In this document: piece after piece, positions 57,793 through 64,000 of the stretch
Layout: every line of letters begins with the position of its first letter
How positions within the stretch are numbered: the stretch's first letter is position 1
DNA from: Eucalyptus grandis
Taxonomy: Eukaryota > Streptophyta > Magnoliopsida > Myrtales > Myrtaceae
Length of the DNA: 64,000 nt
Assembly: GCF_016545825.1 (NCBI RefSeq)
Contig: NC_052614.1
Coordinates: 37,108,072-37,172,071, forward strand
Reading direction: 5' to 3'
The notes under the pieces: model-generated
Database searches by the model: none
What the model saw: only the letters and a program-made list of their open reading frames with translations
Told to the model about the DNA's origin: nothing
Made by a program: the position numbers and the translations under genes

Positions 57793-58862
57793 TTTCCTGA
57801 AGTGTTCACATTTGATGAATTTGTGTTTTTCATCATTAATGCCTATGTATCTTTGTTTGATCTTTATGTATCTTAATACTTAGTGTATTATTTTAAGTTG
57901 AGAAAGTATGTCGGACAGATATAAGATTAGCCCACTCACACGGGTAATCGCCTCTATTTACTGTGTGATAAATAGAGATGAGACTATTTTTAAGCTTATT
58001 ATCTAGGTGATAATCGAGAGCTCAAGTTTAAAATATGTATGTCGCCTTAACTGGGTGTTAAGATGATGACATATATGTCCGAAAGTAAAATACCCCACAT
58101 ATTTTACTTTATCTGTCTATGATGCTAGATGTGAGTTCTGATGAATTTTGGGAATGAGTAGATACGTGAACTCAAGTTAGATATTGGGTATGTCTGAACT
58201 ATAATCTGTATGGTATTGAAGGTGTAGACATACGCTCCATGGGAAAGGAATTATTACCGTAATACGTATTTCATACTACGTATGCATGAGACGACCAATA
58301 AGAGTGGCAAAAGTTTGATCTCAACTTTTATGTCGTGTGAGACTCTTGAGGAAAAGAGTTCCTCAATTTTTAGTCTCCTCATGACTCTTACTTATTCTCA
58401 AGATTTCTATTTAGTGTTTGCTATCTTAGGATGTTGCCAATGGTCATGAGTTTGATTCGATCTAATGGGACATTTCTAGAAAAGCAAGCTAAACTGAAAT
58501 TGAGAGTTTGAAGGAAAGAGGAAGATCGATTTTGGAGAATCACATTGTAGTTTTGTATTCACCGGTTAACCAATTATGACTGTCTTTGTGATAATCATAA
58601 TTGTGAATACAATATATATATATATATATATATATCATTGTTTAAAAGAGATCAAGAGAGACATAAATGTGATCAATCGATCTAGGGTACTGCATACTAA
58701 ATCTACTCGGAGTGTGATGCCCATTATGAGCTGCTATATATTCCTAACAGATGTATGGCAACGAGCTCTCAAAGTATGTTGGTCGCACGGATTATTCACC
58801 GGTATGAATGTTGAAGAGAGGTAAATAGAATCCTGTTCAGCCCACCATGTGCGAGTGGGAGA
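57793..58862. other. Copia 3' untranslated region
   Basis: Non-coding sequence between the pol stop and the 3' LTR, with a TA microsatellite near 58,614 and the purine tract at 58,851-58,862. No gene. Confidence 0.6.
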
Positions 58863-59297
58863 TGATGGTTTTATTTATAGTGATGGGCCTAAGTTGGCCC
58901 GTCCGCCCATGTTGGGCCTAAAAGCCTGACCCACAGGATAAGGGCCCGTTGATAAGGGAACGTATAAAAGGGATGAGAGAGGGAGAGGACGCACCTTTTG
59001 ACACATAACGTATATACGTCCTCTCCAACGCTCTTTCTCCCTCCAAAAAGAACAGTAAGCACAAGGCCACTGTCTTCTCCCCTTCCAAGGCGAATTGGCG
59101 TCATCGGATCGAACATGGCCAAATTCTCTTCCTCTTATCGGCGTCAGTGTCTAATCTGTGGCTAACAAGGTATGCTCGAATCCGTGGTGTGCTTTACGAT
59201 CGGTGATACGTGTTATTCTCGGGCTCCGTCTTCCGCATTACTTTAGGGGTTCGATTTAGTGTCGAATCCGGTTTTCAGGGATCCGTTATTCCCAACA
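58863..59297 (+). repeat. Copia 3' LTR
   Basis: 435 bp partner of 52,011-52,445, with the same TATA-like segment. Confidence 0.9.
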
Positions 59298-59302
59298 TCA
59301 TG

Positions 59303-59997
59303 CTTTGATGTCATAAAGTTGAGGCCGAGGAGTAAACTATCGCTCTTTACCTTGGCAGATTGCTGACCTTGTCAATTTATACCCTATCGATGAACCTTTA
59401 ATGATGTTTTGAAATCAGCCATGAAGGTGGAAAGCAACTCAATAGGAAAAGCAAGAGAAGTCGTAAGTCGTTGACCAAAGAGAGATCTTCTAACCAGGGA
59501 AATTCGACCTTACATCAAAGGTGACCTCCTTGAAACCATTGAATAATATCTCAAACTGTCCATCGTAACAGTCAAATTGCTTCAGTGTCTTAAAGGGAAA
59601 TCACTACTCTTGTGGAGGTTGAACAGACGAGCCACAATATGACTCTTTGTTCCAAGTAGACTTAACGATTGAAGAAGAAATCACTTACGAGATTAAGGAA
59701 AATCTCGTCACTCAAAGGAACTTGGATGCCATTCTTTTAAGAGGACCACAATCATAACGATGTATTTCATACTCAGTGTACTTTCTCGTGGCAGTGGAAG
59801 TTGTGAGGATGTTGTTGCCACCGCCATGGTTGACAAATCACATCTCAAGGTGGAGGCCCATCAGGCATCCCTACAAGCCTTTTTGGCATGAGAAAGGGAA
59901 TGAGGTTAAAGTAAATAAGCAATGGTCTGTTGTTATCTCTATTGGCGAAAATTATATAGATGAGGTTACGTGTGATGGTTGTATAATTAAAGGATGA
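59303..59997 (+). pseudogene. Gypsy gag and protease remnant, part 2
   Basis: Directly after the target duplication the sequence resumes as KVEAEE and TIALYLG, then a LYPYRS/VLKSAMKVES-like stretch in shifting frames, all typical of gypsy gag. At 59,825-59,997 HPYKPFWHEKGNEVKVNK and ISIGENYIDEVTCD resemble the gypsy protease segment xxIGxxYxDEVxCDV. Frames are broken throughout. It joins part 1 at 51,907-52,010 across the copia insertion. Confidence 0.5.
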
Positions 59998-60228
59998 TCC
60001 ATGATGGCTTTTAAAGGACCTATAGAACATGTGAATAAGCCTACAGAACACGTCGAAAAGTTATTAAAAAAAAATCATATGGAAGAGAAATATAAAAACT
60101 GTTAATCAACTCGCCCATGAAACATCAGCTGTCAATGCTACTAATTTTAAAAGGCGAGGTAACCGAAAATACAAAGAATGTGAAGGACCAAATAATCTAT
60201 TTATTAATAAACCGTACGTTTAGATGGT

Positions 60229-60253
60229 AGAAAAGAGGGGAAAGAGGGGGAAC
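60229..60253 (+). other. Candidate polypurine tract
   Basis: AGAAAAGAGGGGAAAGAGGG and GGAAC lie directly before a TG that starts the large LTR candidate. This fits a gypsy 3' end. Confidence 0.5.
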
Positions 60254-60327
60254 TGCACTCAATAGTTGATCGTCAATTATAAAAACCCACTACTAATGTG
60301 TATATACTATGGGACAAAATGTGACTT

Positions 60328-60437
60328 CATCAATAGCTTATCATGTTTTCATCGATAGCTTATCATGTTTTCATCAATAGCTTATAATGTTTTCTTCGAT
60401 AGCTTATCATGTTTTCATCAATAGCTTACCATGTTTT
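60328..60437. repeat. 22-bp tandem repeat, five copies
   Basis: The unit CATCRATAGCTTATCATGTTTT repeats five times with single-base variants. It lies about 70 bp inside the LTR candidate, where upstream promoter/enhancer repeats often occur. Confidence 0.9.
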
Positions 60438-61425
60438 AAGCCGATAGGTTATCGCAGTTTATTGATAAGTAGTTATGCGATAAGCTATTAAAGTGTGATA
60501 TGTGAAGTGTAATGTGTTATGTGTTATGTTAACAAGAGATGAATTATGTTGAGTTGCAATGAATTATCCTACTTTGATGAGTGACTTATATGCCATGGAC
60601 TTGTAAAGTTGTGTGGTACTTTTATATGATATAATATGAGGCGCACATGGGTGATATGATGGCATATGGCATAGGTTGTTGCATATTGCATGGACATCAC
60701 ATTAGTTGATGAGAAAGATAAGAAATGAATCGTGTGATGGTATGCCCGCGTGATCACCTAAAGACCCTAATGTGTTTACGCGGGGTAGAGAACCCGTCCT
60801 GATGCGCTTACGTGAGACGATGCCCGATTAAGTTCGGATGCCCCCAAGTCAACGGGATGCTGTTCGCAAATGGATTTTGGAATGAAGCTCCTTACAGGAG
60901 TACCATCTTGATGCATTTACACGGAACGATGCCATGCTTGATGCGGCGAGATGATGCCCAGTTATGTTGGATGACGGCAAACCTTCGAGTTGGCCTTGGG
61001 TCCTGAGTGGCCATAATAATCACATGGTTGTGTGAAAAGTGCATGAGATGTATTTGTGATCATGTCTAGGTTATTGCATGACATGGGCGCATAACTATAC
61101 TATGTGGCGCATTAGTATGATTGGATCAAGAGCATGGAAAGCTTATGGGAATTGCTTATGTATTGTCGATGACGGCCTTGAATAAGTGGATGCCCAGAGT
61201 GTGTGAGTCGGAGGGTCCTCGGGAGTTTCGGGATGCCTAGTGGTATATCGGAACGTAATTCTAGGGGAGGCCTGGTGGTATGTCGGTACGTAATTCCGAA
61301 AGGCAAATGTAACAATTTTCATGGCGAACCCCAGCGGTTCCTTGTGATGCTAGGTGGGATGCGAGATGTCCTGAGTGTGTGCCAGATGCCCGGAGGTGTG
61401 TGCCGGAGGTTCCTCACGACGCCCG

Positions 61426-61438
61426 GTGTGTGCGTGTC

Positions 61439-61469
<31 letters not shown>

Positions 61470-61475
61470 GTGTGG
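61426..61475. repeat. GT/GC-rich microsatellite
   Basis: Imperfect (GTGCGT)n run inside the LTR candidate. Confidence 0.85.
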
Positions 61476-62446
61476 GGTAAAATTGCCTATGAAATTGAGT
61501 TGATACGATTTGGCATTGAGAATGCAATCAAGATGGCATTGAATGGATCTCATGAGGATATACATGATTGCGTGGATGACATGAATCATGCATATGGGTA
61601 TGTGCATATGGCATGAGATATCATTGTCCATGAACTTGAATTGGTATTGCTTGGCATGGGAAATATGATTAGTAAGGTCGTGAATGAATCTCATGGACAT
61701 ATATGTATGATGATATGGATGATATGTGCATTTCCCATGAAATTGTGGTTGTCTTGCCTGTTGCATTGTGTAGTTTATTGGATCTTTACTACTGAGTGGT
61801 CATACTCACCCCTTTGGAGACCAACATTTCAAATTGAGCGATGCCTCTGGCACCTGTCACACATGGTACATATTATGGCTTACCGTCTGACGTCGAGGTC
61901 GAGCACACGGACCACCCCTGCGTTGATGTTCATGGTCTAGTGTTTATCCGAGTTCATGTTTTGGTCATGTATGATGTGGGCCTACCTGATGGCCCTGTAG
62001 TTCAGGAGTTCCTTTCTGTACACGTTCGACGCAACAGATTGATGATGGGGATGCTGCCGCTACCACCGGCCAATGCACCGAGTTGGGTGTGATTGGAGCA
62101 TGTGACTGGTGGATGATGACACTTTTGGGATGGCAGACACTAGCTGATGGGTTGATGTACATGTCTGATATATAGTTAGGTACTTTTGAGTATAGCCGAG
62201 CTTAGTTAAAGTCTTGGCCTTTTGTTGTACCGACTCATGAAATCCATCTTAGTTATGTAAATAAAAGTAACTCGGCCTTAAAGTATATATATATATATAA
62301 GGTTGTAGTTTATGTGTATTGCATTGTATTATTTGGTTTGAGTACGGGTTAGGAAGATGATGAGTATGCTTCTATTATATGAACTGCGCTGGGACCGATT
62401 AAGGTAATACAAACCCCCAGGATTTATGGACCCGCTACAATTCAAA

Positions 62447-62457
62447 TGGTATCAGAG
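62447..62457 (+). other. Candidate primer-binding site
   Basis: TGGTATCAGAG, seven nucleotides after the LTR candidate end. The following bases (TGAC) depart from the usual CC. Confidence 0.5.
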
Positions 62458-62459
62458 TG

Positions 62460-62779
62460 ACATGTTATTATGACAAGTGAAAGGTAAGCAAAATGTGGTG
62501 ACCCTAGCAGATCGGGGGTCGTCGAGGGGTGCCACAGAGCTTCAAGTTGAGCCTTCGTAGGTGTCCTAGGTAATAGCAATTGAGATTGCTAATGAGTTCG
62601 CAATTCCTTGAAGACAATGGCATAGAACAACCAATAGAATCGTAGCATACTAGTTGTGGGCAAACAGAGAAGCAAATCAAACTACTAGCACGATATGATT
62701 GAACAAATGTTACTTATACATGGAGTGTAGGTGATAAGATGGAAACAAATGAGCCTTCATCTTACTCTATGGCAAAGCT
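62460..62779. other. Leader-like sequence, no gene
   Basis: Sequence after the primer-type site. No gag or other domain was recognised before the copia remnant begins. Confidence 0.4.
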
Positions 62780-64000
62780 AGCGTTGAGTTGTCTGAGGGC
62801 TAGCAACTATTTAGTGAAGAGATGGATCACTCTAGAATTAGACACGGTAGTTGGCTAGAGTACCCAAGGGCAGAAATTTGTTTGATCCAAATGGGTCTAC
62901 AAATGGAAGGAAGGCATTCAAATATTGAGGCAATAAGGTCTAAGGCAAGACTTGTTGTAGATGTTAATACATAGTGGGATGATATTGACTAACATTGTGT
63001 TTTATCATATGGTAAGGCATATTTTTATTTGAGTATTATTTCTCTTAGTTGCTTCCTAAGATCTCAAGTTGGAGCAGGTAGGTGTGGAAATGATGTTTCT
63101 TCACAATAAGTTGTAGCAGTGAATTTGCATGAGGCTGCTCTAGAGATGTTATGAATGTGTCATCAAATTATAAAAATAGAAAAATCATATTTCCCTAACT
63201 ACATGTAAAGATGTGTAGCAGTGAGTTGTAGCAGTGAATTTGCAGTGAAAAGTATTTGGGAAAATTGTGGCACATCTTTACATGTAGTTAGCGAAATCTA
63301 TGAGTATACCTTTAACCAAACACATTAAAGTTTCTCATAAGTTATCACTACAGATTGAGGAGGAGGAGGAGGAGCATATGTCCTTTGTTCCTCATTCTAG
63401 TGTAGCGGATAGTAATATGTATGTTATAGTATGCATTAGGCCTGATATTTCACAAGCTATAAGTATTATTAGCCGTTACATGAAGCGTGTAGGTAAAGCT
63501 CATTGAAAAATTGTGAAGTAGATCCTCATTTATTTAAAGTGGACAAAAGATGTTCATATAGTGTACCATAGGACCATAATGGCAATGAGAATTTAGGTTA
63601 CATAAATTCGGATCATGCTAGTGACTTGGATAAGTGTCTATCTTTAGCGTGGCACATGTTTAGGCCAGCATATGGTGTGGCGAGTTAGAAAGCATCCTTA
63701 TATGATGATGTTGCATTGTCTTTGATTGAGGTAAAGTACATGACATGCAAATGAGATAATATGGATAAGAGTTTTCCTCCCCTTGGATTGGAGTAGAAAA
63801 GCGTTGCTATATATTGTGACAAACAAGGTGCAATAAAATCCTTTACCAAAAAAAAAAAAAAAAAAACAAGGTGCAATAATATATTTAGTTTATAATCTAA
63901 TTTGTCTAAAGCAACCAAAGCATATCAACATCAAGTATTCCTTCGAGATGTTGCAGTGAAAGGTGATGTTGTTGTGAAGAAAATTGTGCCAATGTAGAAC
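62780..64000 (+). pseudogene. Copia reverse transcriptase / RNase H remnant
   Basis: Broken frames contain KWVYKWKEGIQ and SKARLVVDVN (RT fingers, 62,890-62,960). A later part, PHSSVADSNMYVIVCIRPDI, then SQAISIISRYM, lies at 63,390-63,490. RNase H pieces are YINSDHASDLDKC (63,600) and VAIYCDKQGAIKSF (63,803). This is the usual 3' half of copia pol in a very decayed state. The YVDD region is not visible. It runs off the window end. Confidence 0.65.

Larger units (their letters stand above)
52011..59297 (+). mobile_element. Ty1/copia retrotransposon, 7.3 kb, complete ends, defective
   Basis: LTRs of 435 bp each (52,011-52,445 and 58,863-59,297) start TGATGGTTTTATT and end TTATTCCCAACA. A perfect target duplication TCATG flanks them (52,006-52,010 and 59,298-59,302). 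The interior has a primer site, a GC-rich leader, gag, protease, integrase, RT and RNase H in copia order, and a purine tract GCGAGTGGGAGA before the 3' LTR. LTRs differ at about 20 sites (near 5% by eye). Multiple stops and deletions make it inactive. It inserted into an older gypsy gag. Confidence 0.92.
60254..62439 (+). repeat. Probable 2.2-kb gypsy LTR
   Basis: Begins TGCACTCAATAG after a polypurine tract and ends ACCCGCTACA shortly before a primer-type site. The interior is low-complexity G/T-rich without coding domains. TCATACTCACCCCTTTGG near 61,798 is common in long chromovirus LTRs by my recollection. A partner LTR is not in the window, so the ends are inferred. Confidence 0.45.

Overview
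The window looks like nuclear DNA of a dicot plant: AT-rich, with intron-bearing plant gene fragments (a BAHD acyltransferase, polyol/monosaccharide transporters) buried in Ty1/copia and Ty3/gypsy LTR retrotransposons that carry plant-type tRNA primer sites. The species cannot be named from sequence alone. I see no complete, intact host gene. Nearly everything is a transposable element, a pseudogene or a degraded spacer.

Layout. 1-4,108: the 3' half of a BAHD acyltransferase (1,204-2,022) and a small TIR element that looks Mutator-like (2,861-3,692). 4,109-19,020: one 14.9-kb minus-strand LTR element with Tat/Ogre-like features (2.05-2.1 kb LTRs, TGGCGACTC-type primer site, an extra ORF upstream of gag, three families of tandem repeats next to the polypurine tract). 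It has gag but no recognisable pol. A TRIM with three LTRs (12,662-13,337, perfect 5-bp target duplication) sits inside its gag. 19,021-25,383: unclassified repeat DNA and a 1.15-kb solo LTR (23,927-25,081).

25,384-44,735 is a duplication block. Four intron-retaining, 5'-truncated polyol-transporter pseudogenes form two head-to-head inverted pairs (A/B around 29,280 and D/C around 41,630). Two direct copies of a short-LTR copia gag fragment (25,634 and 37,292) travel with them. A 5.56-kb chromovirus (30,267-35,826, minus strand, C-terminal chromodomain) has inserted into pseudogene B.

44,881-48,004: a gypsy-type element with two ~775-bp LTRs that encodes only gag and a protease-like segment. 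48,005-51,900: the least transposon-like stretch, with one good-looking terminal exon on the minus strand (49,427-49,594). 52,011-59,297: a full-length but decayed copia element (435-bp LTRs, perfect TCATG target duplication) inserted into an older gypsy gag, whose sequence resumes at 59,303. 60,254-62,439: a large probable LTR flanked by both a polypurine tract and a primer site. 62,780-64,000: remains of another copia reverse transcriptase/RNase H.

The most unusual features are the gag-only Tat-like giant with its internal satellites and tandem TRIM, the paired palindromes of transporter pseudogenes, the gag-only gypsy element, and a run of six W-box-type TTGACC motifs in the GC-rich leader of the copia element. 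All reading was by eye. Identity and divergence statements are estimates.
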